A stretch of 64,000 nt of DNA from UBA3102 sp964413055 (GCA_964413055.1 CAYPRB010000002.1:124001-188000); one strand, 5' to 3'; positions 26,980-36,490 are shown, counted from the first letter of the stretch. Numbers and translations: made by a program. The notes: generated by a model from the letters alone, not told the origin.

Positions 26980-27411
26980 ATGAAAGTCAAGCAAATATCA
27001 ATTTTTCTCGAAAACAAATCCGGTCGTCTGGCCCAGGTAGCCAAGGTGATGGGGGAAAACGGTATTAACATCCGTGCCCTTTCCATTGCTGATACCACCG
27101 ATTTCGGTATTTTGAGGTTGATTGTGAATGATCCGGAGCAAGTCTACCGGGTATTAAAGAAAGCCGGGTTTACCGTCAGTGTCACCGACGTAATAGCGGT
27201 GGAAGTAACGGATGAACCCGGGGGATTGGCAGCAGTGCTTCAGCTGCTGGAAAGTTTTAATATTAATATTGAGTATCTTTATGCTTTTGTTAAGAAGGCT
27301 TCCAATGCAGCACTGGTAGTGTTCCGGGTGGAACAAATCGACCAGGCGGTAGAAGTGTTACTGGCCAACAATGTCCGTATTCTTGGTGAAAATGAAGTTT
27401 ATTCATTGTAA
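26980..27411 (+). CDS. Tandem ACT-domain protein
   Basis: 143 residues forming two ACT domains (about 1-68 and 69-143), each with the beta-alpha-beta start (KQISIFLENKSGRLAQV; DVIAVEVTDEPGGLAAV). ACT domains bind amino acids. Stand-alone tandem ACT proteins in Bacillota often sit by phenylacetate-CoA ligase genes, which is not the case locally. It is probably a regulator or amino-acid sensor. ATG start with TAGGAGG upstream. The folate gene follows after 17 bases, so the two are probably co-transcribed. Confidence 0.88.
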   Translation: MKVKQISIFLENKSGRLAQVAKVMGENGINIRALSIADTTDFGILRLIVNDPEQVYRVLKKAGFTVSVTDVIAVEVTDEPGGLAAVLQLLESFNINIEYLYAFVKKASNAALVVFRVEQIDQAVEVLLANNVRILGENEVYSL

Positions 27412-27428
27412 AAAGAGGATTTTTTAAT

Positions 27429-28001
27429 TTGGTGAAAGAAGTAATAAGGAAAGAGGTGTTAAGGGAAAGAAATGCTTTAACACCTGACGCGGTTGCCGAA
27501 AAAAGTGCTCGGATTGTAAAAAAACTTGTTACTGTTGATGGATACCGGAATGCCATTAACATTATGACCTACATTAATTTTCGTAATGAGGTTCAAACCG
27601 GGAATTTCATCAGGAAGGCCATGGCCGGAGGAAAAAGGGTTTCAGTTCCGGTTACCGATGTTGACAACCGGCGTCTGACTCCCTCTTTGTTGGTGGATTA
27701 CCCCGGTGATTTGCAACCGGGCACCTGGGGGATATGGGAGCCGAAACCTGAGTGTGTGCGGGTGCTGGACCCGTCGGAGTTAGACTTGGTGGTTGTACCC
27801 GGGGTGGCTTTTGACTTGAAAGGAAACCGGCTTGGTTACGGTGGTGGTTTCTATGATCGTTTTTTAAAAGTCACGAAACCGGGTACTGTGTTTGTCGGTC
27901 TGGCTTTCGATTTTCAAATCAGGCCTTTTATTTTTCCGGAGGTGTACGATATTCCCGTTCATTTGTTGCTTACTGAATATCGTTTAATCCACACCGATTA
28001 A
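27429..28001 (+). CDS. 5-formyltetrahydrofolate cyclo-ligase
   Basis: 190 residues. The N-terminal KEVIRKEVLRERNALTP region and the C-terminal 'GVAFDLKGNRLGYGGGFYDRFL' (split) with the GYGGGFYD substrate loop are diagnostic. It converts 5-formyl-THF with ATP to 5,10-methenyl-THF. TTG at 27429 or GTG at 27432 is the start. It is the last gene before the long leader of the formate module, which fits one-carbon metabolism, though a direct link is only inferred. Confidence 0.93.
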   Translation: MVKEVIRKEVLRERNALTPDAVAEKSARIVKKLVTVDGYRNAINIMTYINFRNEVQTGNFIRKAMAGGKRVSVPVTDVDNRRLTPSLLVDYPGDLQPGTWGIWEPKPECVRVLDPSELDLVVVPGVAFDLKGNRLGYGGGFYDRFLKVTKPGTVFVGLAFDFQIRPFIFPEVYDIPVHLLLTEYRLIHTD

Positions 28002-28652
28002 TTTAGTGGTTACTTTAATAAAATTTATTATTAAATATTAGAAACATTTAAATCTATTGAGCTAAGCAATAGCTGTAATAGTGAATAAAAATATATTTAA
28101 AAATTTGTGAATTTGTTTAGCGGGTTTTTTTTTATAATAGAACCTATAGGGATAAATGATAAATTATTTATACTGATGCCTGGATTATTTTAAAGAAATT
28201 TGATAAATTATTTTTATATTCAGATTTTTTAAAAACTAATCAATAAGGCACTTGTATTTATTTTGGGTGAATTTGTAATTATACCATATCTTCATATATT
28301 AACCAGTTGTTTGTTTTAAAAGAGTGTCTGCCGGTACCCACCTTTAAAAATTTCTCTGAAGGTGGTGAGTGATAAGGTCAAAACTGGTTTCAAAGGTGGT
28401 TACCTTGATAGCGAAATCATTAAGGAACGGAGGTGGTTAGTGCAGGGTAGGAAAGGGAAAGCACAGTCCCATAATCATATATTCGAGTTTTAGGAGTGTG
28501 ACTACGTCAGGTGCAGTAGGGGACTTTAAACATCAGCCTGACACAGGTTTGGCACACAAGATGTTGCATTATATATCACTTAGGCAGTTATTTTAAAATG
28601 ATTCCTGGTTTAGTAAGTTAATGGATTATCTTTTAGTTAAGGAGGTTCACAA
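28002..28652. other. 650-base gap: AT-rich half then GC-richer, apparently structured half
   Basis: No coding frame of note. 28002-28310 is very AT-rich and should contain the promoter of the formate module. 28319-28560 is clearly GC-richer and full of complementary segments (listed separately), as expected for a structured leader RNA of focA. A GGAGG site lies just before the focA start at 28653. Confidence 0.6.
28319..28560 (+). ncRNA. Candidate structured leader RNA upstream of focA
   Basis: Complementary segments include CCACCTT/AAGGTGG near 28338-28367, AGTCCC (28465-28470) with GGGACT (28520-28525), and GTCAGG (28506-28511) with CCTGAC (28537-28542). The last two pairs interleave, which is a pseudoknot pattern. 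It matches none of the riboswitch classes I can check by eye. Could be a riboswitch or a free ncRNA. Confidence 0.4.
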
Positions 28653-29579
28653 ATGGGAATTAACAATCCGGTACAAATGGTAGAGGCAGCCGGAAACGCC
28701 GGTAAAGTTAAAGGTGAACTGCCGATAGCGCAGCTGCTGGTACGCGGTTTCATGGCCGGCGCATATATTGCGGTCGGTGCTGCTTTGTGTACGGTTTGCA
28801 GCACGGCGGTTGCACCCCACCTTGGTGCGGGGATCGGTAAACTGGTTGCCGGCGCAGTCTTCCCGGTGGGCTTAATTGCCATCGTGCTCACCGGCATGGA
28901 ACTGTTTACCGGTGATGCGATGCTGGTTCCCATGGCAGCATTGCAGGGTAAGAGTACCTGGGGCAAGGTGCTCAATAACTGGATCTGGGTTTATATCGGC
29001 AATTTAATCGGTTCGCTGGCCTATGCTTACCTGATGGTAAACGGCCCCTTTACTCAAGGTAACTTCGGGGCGGCGGAACCCGGTGCGTTTGGTTTGACCG
29101 CGGTTTCGCTTGCAGTTGGCAAGACGTTGACTTATAAGGCAGCGGATGCAGGTATGTGGTCTGTCTTCCTGAATGGCATCGGTTGTAACTTCCTGGTTAA
29201 CATTGCTATCCTGATGGGTATCGTGGCTAAGGACTTTATCGGTAAGTTCTTCGGTATCTGGTTCCCGATCATGGCCTTCGTTTCCACCGGTTTTGAGCAC
29301 TGTGTGGCCAACATGTATTTCCTGCCCGCCGGTCTTTGGGTGACTCAAAAATTCCCCGGTCTGGTAGATAAGACTACCGGGGACGGCCAGTTCTGGAATC
29401 CCTTGCTGCACGCCAACGGCGGGTTAAGCTGGGGTGATGTGTGGTTGTGGAATCTCATTCCGGTTACCATTGGTAACATTGTTGGTGGTATGATATTTAT
29501 TGGTTTTGTATATTATTTCTGCTTCCGTAAGGATCTGCCTTCGGCTTCAGCATCCTCAGGCGCGCCTGTGAGCAAATAG
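28653..29579 (+). CDS. focA: Formate/nitrite transporter family channel (FocA-like)
   Basis: 308 residues with about six membrane helices. Family blocks are present: 'RGFMAGAYIAVGAAL' in the first helix, 'GMELFTGDAM' and 'NWIWVYIGNLIGSL', and 'FEHCVANMYFLPAG' with the conserved pore His. Because NuoEF-like and formate dehydrogenase genes follow, formate is the most likely substrate, although nitrite and HS- channels are close relatives. ATG start at 28653 with AAGGAGG. It is the first gene of the formate module. Confidence 0.92.
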   Translation: MGINNPVQMVEAAGNAGKVKGELPIAQLLVRGFMAGAYIAVGAALCTVCSTAVAPHLGAGIGKLVAGAVFPVGLIAIVLTGMELFTGDAMLVPMAALQGKSTWGKVLNNWIWVYIGNLIGSLAYAYLMVNGPFTQGNFGAAEPGAFGLTAVSLAVGKTLTYKAADAGMWSVFLNGIGCNFLVNIAILMGIVAKDFIGKFFGIWFPIMAFVSTGFEHCVANMYFLPAGLWVTQKFPGLVDKTTGDGQFWNPLLHANGGLSWGDVWLWNLIPVTIGNIVGGMIFIGFVYYFCFRKDLPSASASSGAPVSK

Positions 29580-29765
29580 CAATTTATTTTGGCGCCAAGG
29601 ACGGCTTTTGGTTCGGTTCGGTACCCCCCCTGGAGCAGATTGGACTTAAATACTTAATTAAATAAGGTATAAATTGTATCTTTTTGCTTCCAATAATTTT
29701 CGGTTCTCTTTGAATAAGTTGTTTTTCAGGGGGGGCCGGCTGACCCGACAAGGAGGTATGTGCCG

Positions 29766-30239
29766 GTGCGGATGTCTGTGCCAGCAATTTTTAGCCTGTT
29801 ATTAGGCACATTTATCATAATATTCACCTATGCACTGAATCCGACGCCAGATTTTTTGTATAAAGGAATATTGATGCTCTTGGTCTTGATCGCGGTACCG
29901 CTTGGCTTGAGTTTTATGAACCGGCGCCATGTTAATTACGTGGCCGATGTTAAAATGGACGGTGTTAAATTGCACAAGGTGAAAGACTTGGAAGGACTTG
30001 GTTCCGGGATAGCAGTGCGTATTCGTGGTAGCGTGGAAAAAGTATCGTTTAAGTGGTTGAACCGGCCGCATTTCATAGTAAACGACGGCAGCGGGGTGAT
30101 CAGGGTGCTCATGTTTGTAGCTCCGGTAGAAGATATCAAGGCGGGAGACAGTGTAGAAGCCATAGGTTCGTTGCGCCCATTCGGTTTTTCTAAGGAAAAG
30201 AAGATTTGGGGCGTAAAAATGGTGAAAGTGAATCATTAA
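29766..30239 (+). CDS. Membrane-anchored OB-fold-like protein
   Basis: About 157 residues: two membrane helices (about 8-25 and 33-52), then a soluble domain of about 100 residues with a beta pattern typical of an OB fold ('IAVRIRGSVEKVSF...', 'FIVNDGSGVIRVLMF'). Topology suggests the domain faces the cytoplasm. Its position between focA and nuoE suggests a role with the formate system, but no known function is recognised. GTG 29766 has better spacing to AAGGAGG than GTG 29760. Confidence 0.6.
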   Translation: MRMSVPAIFSLLLGTFIIIFTYALNPTPDFLYKGILMLLVLIAVPLGLSFMNRRHVNYVADVKMDGVKLHKVKDLEGLGSGIAVRIRGSVEKVSFKWLNRPHFIVNDGSGVIRVLMFVAPVEDIKAGDSVEAIGSLRPFGFSKEKKIWGVKMVKVNH

Positions 30240-30269
30240 AATACCAAGATCCGGGAGGAGGGACGATCA

Positions 30270-30761
30270 TTGACAGCTTGTAAGTGTGGTGAGCAAGTCG
30301 AATTGACCCAGCAGGAAAAAGCGTTGCAGGAATTGTTTGACCAGTACCGTGGTTACAAGGGAGCACTCATTCCAGTATTACAGGGCGCTCAAGAAATTTA
30401 TGGCTATCTACCGAAGGAAGTGCTGGAAAAGATTGCTAAAGAATTGGGGATACCTTTCAGTAAAGTTTTCGGGGTGGTTACTTTTTATGCCCAGTTCCAT
30501 TTGAAGCCGCGCGGCCGCAATATTATCCGGGTGTGTTTGGGGACTGCCTGTCACGTACGGGGTGGTGCCAAGATATTTGCAGCTGTGAAGGAGAATCTTG
30601 GTGTGGGTGACGGGGGTACCACTGATGACTTACGGTACACCCTGGAAACAGTGGCTTGTATCGGTGCTTGTGGCCTTTCACCATGTATGATGGTGAATAC
30701 TGATACGCATGGCCGTTTAATACCGGGAGCCATACCGGAAATTTTAGAGAATTATAAGTAG
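30270..30761 (+). CDS. NuoE/HndA-like [2Fe-2S] subunit
   Basis: 163 residues. Thioredoxin-like [2Fe-2S] protein with four cluster cysteines in 'RVCLGTACHVRGG' and 'VACIGACGLSPC', preceded by a helical N-terminal domain. It is the 24-kDa-type subunit of NAD(P)-linked hydrogenases and formate dehydrogenases. TTG start at 30270 with GGGAGGAGGG. The NuoF-like gene follows with the two close together. Expected partner of the FMN subunit in a soluble complex with FdhA. Confidence 0.92.
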   Translation: MTACKCGEQVELTQQEKALQELFDQYRGYKGALIPVLQGAQEIYGYLPKEVLEKIAKELGIPFSKVFGVVTFYAQFHLKPRGRNIIRVCLGTACHVRGGAKIFAAVKENLGVGDGGTTDDLRYTLETVACIGACGLSPCMMVNTDTHGRLIPGAIPEILENYK

Positions 30762-30775
30762 GGGAGGTGGATTGT

Positions 30776-32629
30776 GTGAGTAGTTTGAAGGAATTACGTG
30801 CTAAGTTTCAAGAACAATACCGCCAGAAATTAAACCGTCCGCGCATTGTGGTTGGACTGGGGACCTGCGGTATCGCTGCGGGCGGAGAGAAAGTGATGGC
30901 TGCGATTAAAGAACAAGTGGCCGCACGCGGTCTGGACGTGGATGTTGACTTTACCAGTTGTATCGGTATGTGTTTCCGGGAACCGATTGTGGAGATTTCT
31001 TTGCCGGGCAAGGCCAGTGTTATTTATGGTGATATCTTTCCGGATAAGGTTGAAAAGCTTCTCGAAGGTCACATTGTTAACCAGGAGCCGGTTTTCGAAT
31101 GGGCGGTAATGCAGATTCCCGGTGAAGCCGTGCCATATGAAGGTCTGGTTACGATGGATAAATCGCCGTATTACGAGAAACAGGTGCGTTCGGTAACTGC
31201 CAGGCTTGGGCGGACAAACCCCGAAAGTATCGAAGATTATATCGCCACCGGCGGGTACGAAGGTATTGAAAAGGCGCTGAGTGTGGACCGTCAAGCAATT
31301 ATTGATGAGATTAAAAATTCCGGCTTGAGGGGGCGCGGCGGCGGTGGTTTTCCCACCGGGACCAAGTGGCAGTTTGTGTATAATGCGGTAGGAGATAAAA
31401 AGTATGCCGTTTGTAACGCTGACGAGGGTGACCCCGGTGCTTTTATGGACCGTAGCGTATTGGAGGGCGACCCCCACGCGGTGCTGGAAGGCATGATGAT
31501 TGCTGGTTACGCTGTCGGTGCGGATGAGGGTTATATTTATTGCCGGGCCGAATATCCCCTGGCCATCCGCCGTTTGAATCTGGCTATTGCCAAGGCCGAA
31601 AAAATGGGAATTATGGGTGATAATATTCTGGGTTCCGGTTTTAACTTCCGGCTTAAAATTAAAGCCGGTGCCGGAGCTTTCGTGTGCGGTGAAGAAACTG
31701 CCCTGTTAAATTCTATTGAAGGGCAGCGGGGTATGCCGCGGGTGCGGCCGCCGTTTCCGGCCAATGAAGGTTTGTGGGGTAAGCCAACTGTTCTTAACAA
31801 CGTTGAGACTTACGCTAATGTTCCCAATATTTTGCGTAAGGGTAGCGACTGGTATGCCGCCATGGGTACCGAAAAGAGTAAGGGCAGTAAAGTATTCTGT
31901 CTGACCGGGAAAGTTAATTGTACCGGACTATTAGAAGTGCCGATGGGAATTACCTTGCGTGAAATCATTTTTTCGATAGGTGGGGGAATTCAGGACGATA
32001 AAAAGTTCAAAGCTGCGCAGACTGGAGGGCCGTCCGGCGGTTGTCTGCCTGAAGATAAATTAGATTTACCTATCGAATATGAATCTCTTGCCGCAGCCGG
32101 TTCGATTATGGGTTCCGGCGGCCTGGTTGTGATGGATGAAACCACCTGCATGGTAGACGTATCGAAGTTTTTCCTCAACTTTACCCAGGCGGAGTCCTGC
32201 GGTAAGTGTACGCCCTGCCGTGAAGGAACCAAGCGGATGCTTGAACTGTTGCAGAAGATTAGTGATGGTAAGGGTGAGATGGAGGACATCGATAAATTAG
32301 AGCGTTTGTGCAGGGTAATCAAAAGTTCAGCCCTGTGCGGGCTGGGCCAGACCTGTCCCAACCCGATCCTGACCACCTTGCGTTATTTCAGAAGCGAGTA
32401 CGAAGCGCACATTAACGACAAGCGTTGCCCGGCAGGAGTGTGTAGTGCCCTGCTGGTTTATGTTATTGATAAAGAAAAATGTACCGGTTGCGGAGCCTGC
32501 GCCAGGGCTTGTCCGGCCGGAGCAATTACCGGTGAGAAGAAACAGCCGCATACCATAGACCTGGAAAAATGTATTAAGTGCGGCGGATGTATCCAGAAGT
32601 GTAAATTTGACGCCATATACAAGGCGTAA
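30776..32629 (+). CDS. NuoF/HndC-like NAD(P)/FMN-binding subunit
   Basis: 617 residues. Order: N-terminal thioredoxin-like [2Fe-2S] domain (about 1-120; Cys in 'GTCGIAAGG' and 'TSCIGMCF'), the NADH/FMN-binding domain with 'GLRGRGGGGFPTGTKW' (about 181-196), SLBB domain, the [4Fe-4S] motif 'ESCGKCTPCREG', and a C-terminal two-cluster ferredoxin domain (CTGCGACARAC; CIKCGGCIQKC). This is the architecture of the flavin subunit of bifurcating hydrogenases and NAD-formate dehydrogenases. GTG 30776 is eight bases after GGAGG. An earlier GTG at 30767 overlaps that site. Confidence 0.92.
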   Translation: MSSLKELRAKFQEQYRQKLNRPRIVVGLGTCGIAAGGEKVMAAIKEQVAARGLDVDVDFTSCIGMCFREPIVEISLPGKASVIYGDIFPDKVEKLLEGHIVNQEPVFEWAVMQIPGEAVPYEGLVTMDKSPYYEKQVRSVTARLGRTNPESIEDYIATGGYEGIEKALSVDRQAIIDEIKNSGLRGRGGGGFPTGTKWQFVYNAVGDKKYAVCNADEGDPGAFMDRSVLEGDPHAVLEGMMIAGYAVGADEGYIYCRAEYPLAIRRLNLAIAKAEKMGIMGDNILGSGFNFRLKIKAGAGAFVCGEETALLNSIEGQRGMPRVRPPFPANEGLWGKPTVLNNVETYANVPNILRKGSDWYAAMGTEKSKGSKVFCLTGKVNCTGLLEVPMGITLREIIFSIGGGIQDDKKFKAAQTGGPSGGCLPEDKLDLPIEYESLAAAGSIMGSGGLVVMDETTCMVDVSKFFLNFTQAESCGKCTPCREGTKRMLELLQKISDGKGEMEDIDKLERLCRVIKSSALCGLGQTCPNPILTTLRYFRSEYEAHINDKRCPAGVCSALLVYVIDKEKCTGCGACARACPAGAITGEKKQPHTIDLEKCIKCGGCIQKCKFDAIYKA

Positions 32630-32643
32630 AGGAGGGAAATTGA

Positions 32644-33573
32644 TTGGCTAACGTAACCCTGACCATCAATGGCGTACAGGTAACGGTTCCTGAAGGTACT
32701 TCCATACTGGACGCCGCAAGGGGAGCAGGCTTTTTCATTCCCACCCTTTGCCACGATCCGGCAAGCCCTAATTTCGGTGCCTGCCGTATTTGCGTAGTAG
32801 AAGTTAAAGGAGCGCGTGCCTTGGTGGCTTCGTGCAGTGCCACGGCAGCAAACGGTATGGTGGTGGAGACAGAGTCTCCCGCGGTGGTAGAAGCAAGAAA
32901 AACCATAATTGAATTACTTTTGGCCAACCATCCGACTGACTGCCTGACCTGTGAAAAAAACGGAGACTGTGCTTTACAGGAATATGCCTACCGTTATGAT
33001 GTAAGGAGTTCCGGTTTTGAGGGAGAAAGACACAGTTATCCGGTAGATGATTCCAATCCTTATATTGTAAGGGATATGAATAAGTGTATTTTATGTGGTA
33101 AATGTGTCCGTACCTGTGAACAGGTAGCAGACCGTCAAGTTATTAATTTTGCCTACCGTGGTTTTAATACCAAAATTGCTCCGGCTATGGATACCGACCT
33201 GGCAGCGTCCGAATGTGTTTCTTGCGGACGGTGTGTGGCGGTATGCCCGGTGGGTGCGCTCACCTATAAATCCATGGCAGGAAAAGGCAGGGCATACGAA
33301 ATCAAAAAAGAAACGGTCACCTGCACTTTCTGTGATGCCGGATGCCAATTTGAACTTAACTATAAGGCGGGTAAGGTTATCGGTGTTACCGCTAAAGAAC
33401 CAGGTTCCGGAAGACCGCTTTGTTTAAAGGGCAGACTGGGCCTGGAATTGCTTTACAATGAAAAACCGGTGGCTCCCATGCTTAAGAAAGACGGTACCTA
33501 TGTAGAAGTTCCGTGGGCGGAAGCTCTGGGTATAGAGGAAGTAATAGAAAAGTTGAAGGAAGTGGAAAGTTAA
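32644..33573 (+). CDS. FdhA-like N-terminal Fe-S subunit without catalytic domain
   Basis: 309 residues. It has [2Fe-2S] ferredoxin, the His-Cys [4Fe-4S] (LANHPTDCLTCEKNGDC), two [4Fe-4S] motifs (CILCGKCVRTC; CVSCGRCVAVC) and the first Fe-S motif of molybdopterin oxidoreductases (CTFCDAGC), then stops. It is a close paralogue, collinear, of the first 300 or so residues of the fdhA product downstream. It may serve as an electron-transfer subunit (HylA-like) or may be a decayed or truncated duplicate. The intact frame argues for function. TTG start at 32644. A Moco riboswitch follows. Confidence 0.8.
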   Translation: MANVTLTINGVQVTVPEGTSILDAARGAGFFIPTLCHDPASPNFGACRICVVEVKGARALVASCSATAANGMVVETESPAVVEARKTIIELLLANHPTDCLTCEKNGDCALQEYAYRYDVRSSGFEGERHSYPVDDSNPYIVRDMNKCILCGKCVRTCEQVADRQVINFAYRGFNTKIAPAMDTDLAASECVSCGRCVAVCPVGALTYKSMAGKGRAYEIKKETVTCTFCDAGCQFELNYKAGKVIGVTAKEPGSGRPLCLKGRLGLELLYNEKPVAPMLKKDGTYVEVPWAEALGIEEVIEKLKEVES

Positions 33574-33611
33574 AGTTAATTGGTTAGTTAATGGTAAATA
33601 AAATAAATTAA

Positions 33612-33712
33612 AGTACTCCGAGCCGTATTACCTAATCCGTTAAAGAGGTATGGTGGTAGGCCGATAGGGCGTAGTGGGAAACTACTACGCCTCCCGTACT
33701 GGAAAGGAGTGG
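33612..33712 (+). promoter_or_regulatory. Molybdenum cofactor riboswitch upstream of fdhA
   Basis: Shares with the leader of the aldehyde oxidoreductase gene (53964-54054, minus) the ordered elements CTCCGAG, YCG, CTAA, TATG, GGCCG, AGGG, GGGAAAC, GCCTCCC and TGGAAAGGAG. These match, from memory, the Moco RNA motif. P1 is CTCC (33616-19) with GGAG. No terminator follows, and the fdhA ribosome site AAAAGGAGG (33716-33724) is right behind it, which suggests translational control. Confidence 0.8.
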
Positions 33713-33733
33713 CTGAAAAGGAGGTAACTATCA

Positions 33734-36427
33734 GTGGCGGATGTAACTCTTAACATAGACGGCATCCAGGTTACCGTGCCTAAAGGCACTACGGTTTTGG
33801 AAGCTGCTCAGCAGGCGGGTATTTTTATTCCTACCCTCTGTCATGATCCCGATCTCAGCAAGCCGGGTGCCTGCCGCTTGTGTGTGGTGGAGATTCCGGG
33901 TGCGCGCAACCTGCCCGCTTCTTGTGTAACAGAAGCTGCCGAGGGAATGGTGGTTAATACGGCTTCTGAGGCGGTTATTGAAGCACGCAAGACCATACTG
34001 GAACTACTGCTGGCGAACCACCCGGAAGACTGTCTTACCTGTCATAAAAACGGTAATTGTCGTTTACAGGATTATGCTTACTACTACGGGGTAAGGGCCG
34101 ATGCATTCAAAGGTGAAAAACACCAGTATCCTATTGAAGATGACAACCCGTTTATCGTGAGGGATATGAATAAGTGTATTCTTTGCGGCAGGTGTGTGAG
34201 GGTATGTGAAGAAATCCAGGGTAATAACGTTATTGATTTTGCCTACCGGGGCTTTAATGCCAAAGTCGGACCGGCCATGGATGTCAAGCTCAGTGACACG
34301 GATATTTCCAACTGTGCTTTCTGCGGTAACTGTGTTGCTGTTTGCCCGGTAGGGGCTCTGACCGAAAAGGCCATGCTGGGTAAAGGACGCCAGTGGGATG
34401 TGGAGAAAGTTACCACTACCTGTCCGTATTGCGGTGTCGGGTGTAATTTTGACTTAAACGTCAAGGATGGCCGGGTAATAGGGGTGACTTCCACTGAAGG
34501 CGATGTAAACGGCCGCTACCTGTGTGTAAAAGGCCGTTTCGGGTACGGGTTTATTCATCATCCCGACCGGTTGACGACCCCGTTGATTAAGAAAGACGGG
34601 AAATTTGTCGAGGCCACCTGGGAAGAGGCAATTGGTTTGGTAGCACAGAAACTGGGCTCCGTGAAGGAAAAGGAGGGCCCGGAAGCAATCGGGGTATTAT
34701 CTTCGGCCCGCTGTACCAATGAAGAAAATTACCTCATGAATAAACTGTCTCGTGCGGTGTTCGGTACCAACAGTATTGACCATTGCGCCCGCCTCTGACA
34801 CGCTCCTACTGTCGCCGGTCTGGCGGCAGCGTTCGGGAGTGGTGCCATGACCAACAGTATCGGGGAAATTGCTGATGCTGAGTTTATCCTGGCCACCGGG
34901 ACCAATACCACTGAAGCCCACCCGGTGATCGGTATTCAGGTCAAAAAAGCATTGCGTAACGGGGCGAGCCTGGCAGTGGTGGATCCGCGCAAGACGGAAA
35001 TGGCCGAGATCGCCAATTATCATTTGCAGATTAAATCGGGTTCGGACATTGCGCTTTTCAACGGCCTGGCAAATGTAATTATTGCTGAAGAGTTGTGGGA
35101 TAAGGAGTTTGTGGAACAGCGCACTGAAGAGTTTGCAGCATATAAGGAAAAAGTAGCCCAGTACACACCGGAATACGTGGAAAGTATTACCGGCGTACCG
35201 GTGGAAATTATCAAGGAAGTGGCCCGTGGTTATGCCCAGGCCAAGAGTGCTACCATTCTTTACACAATGGGTATTACCCAGCATATTTGTGGTACGCACA
35301 ACGTCTTTTCCGCCGCCAACCTGGCCATGCTCTGCGGACAAATTGGTAAGGAATCCAGCGGCATCAACCCGTTGCGGGGCCAGAACAATGTCCAGGGCGC
35401 CTGTGATATGGGGGCTTTGCCGGTATTCTATACCGCTTACCAGCCGGTGGCGGTTGAAGCGAACCGGAAAAAGTATGCCGAGTTCTGGAACGTGAAAGAG
35501 CTGCCTGATAAGCCCGGCCTAACTGTCGGTGATATTATTGGGGGAGCCGGTGAAAAGATTAAGGCCCTGTATATCATGGGCGAGAACCCGATACTTTCCG
35601 ATCCGGATGCGAATCATGTAATGCATTCTCTGGAAAAACTGGACTTTATGGTAGTGCAGGACCTTTTCCTAACTGAGACGGCTCAATTAGCCGATGTAGT
35701 CCTTCCCGCGGCAAGCTTTGCTGAAAAGGACGGCACCTTCAGCAACACCGAGCGCCGTGTGCAGTTGCTCCGCAAAGCTATTGAACCGGTTGGAGACGCC
35801 AAGGCGGACTGGGAAATAATCTGCATGGTGGCTACGGCCATGGGTTATCCGATGCAGTACAATTCCGCCTCGGATATCATGGATGAAATCGCCAAGATTA
35901 CTCCTTCTTACGCTGGCATTTCTTATGCGCGCCTGGAAGAGGGGAGCCTGCAGTGGCCTTGCCCGACGGCTGATCATCCCGGCACCAAGTTCCTGCACAG
36001 CGGGAAATTTGCCCGGGGCCTGGGCAAGTTCCATCCGGTAGATTACATTGCACCTGATGAGATGCCTGATGAAGAATACCCGCTGGTACTCAGTACCGGA
36101 CGCAGGAGGTACCATTACCATACCGGTACCATGAGTCAAAGAACGGGAGCGCTGGAAGTCTTTTATCCTGAGGAGTTCCTGGAAATCAGCCGTGAAGATG
36201 CTGAAAAACTGGGCGTTTGCGACGGGGATAAAGTAAAAGTAAGTTCCCGCCGGGGTACCGTGGAGGTTGCCGCCTGGATTACGGACAGGGTGGTACCGGG
36301 TCTGGTGTTCACCTCCTTCCAGTATCCTGATGTGCCGATTAACAAGCTTACCAACCCGGCATTTGACCCGATTTCCAAGATCCCTGAATACAAGGTTTGT
36401 GCGGTTAAGGTGGAAAAAGCAAGCTAG
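33734..36427 (+). CDS. fdhA: Formate dehydrogenase catalytic subunit, selenocysteine-containing
   Basis: 897 residues with in-frame UGA (34796-34798) as Sec355, in 'DHCARLU-HAPTVAGLAAAFG', the known FdhF/FdhA active-site context. N-terminal [2Fe-2S] and [4Fe-4S] modules (CLTCHKNGNC; CILCGRCVRVC; CAFCGNCVAVC) lead to the molybdopterin oxidoreductase Fe-S motif (CPYCGVGC), the catalytic domain and the C-terminal molydopterin-dinucleotide-binding domain. It oxidises formate or reduces CO2 and should pair with the NuoE and NuoF-like subunits. Conceptual translation without Sec splits it into two frames (33734-34798 and one from 34847). GTG start at 33734 under a Moco riboswitch. Confidence 0.95.
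34796..34840 (+). promoter_or_regulatory. Selenocysteine codon and SECIS hairpin
   Basis: The UGA at 34796 is followed by an eight-pair stem CTGTCGCC/GGCGGCAG (34809-34829; one G-U pair) closing a GGTCT apical loop, the loop sequence known from E. coli fdhF. An outer CTCC/GGAG pairing flanks it. The loop begins about 19 bases after the UGA, the usual distance for SelB-dependent recoding. Confidence 0.93.
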
Positions 36428-36446
36428 CAAATATAGATAACAGTAT

Positions 36447-36490
36447 AAACAGAACCGGCTGCCGTTAATTAACGGCAGCCGGTTCTGTTT
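36447..36490 (+). terminator. Terminator of the formate module
   Basis: A 44-base perfect palindrome with AAACAGAACCGGCTGCC at one end. Arms of 20 bases or more enclose a tiny loop, and T-rich sequence follows. Confidence 0.9.

Noticed and set aside
28400..28470. T-box or SAM riboswitch in the focA leader
   Set aside because: A GGAACGGAGGTGG stretch recalls a T-box, but the diagnostic AGGGTGGNACCGCG and the SAM-I core are not present.
34847..36427. Second half of fdhA as a separate gene beginning at ATG 34847
   Set aside because: The frame is continuous through TGA 34796-34798, the residues before and after match one formate dehydrogenase active site, and a SECIS hairpin follows. It is one selenoprotein gene.
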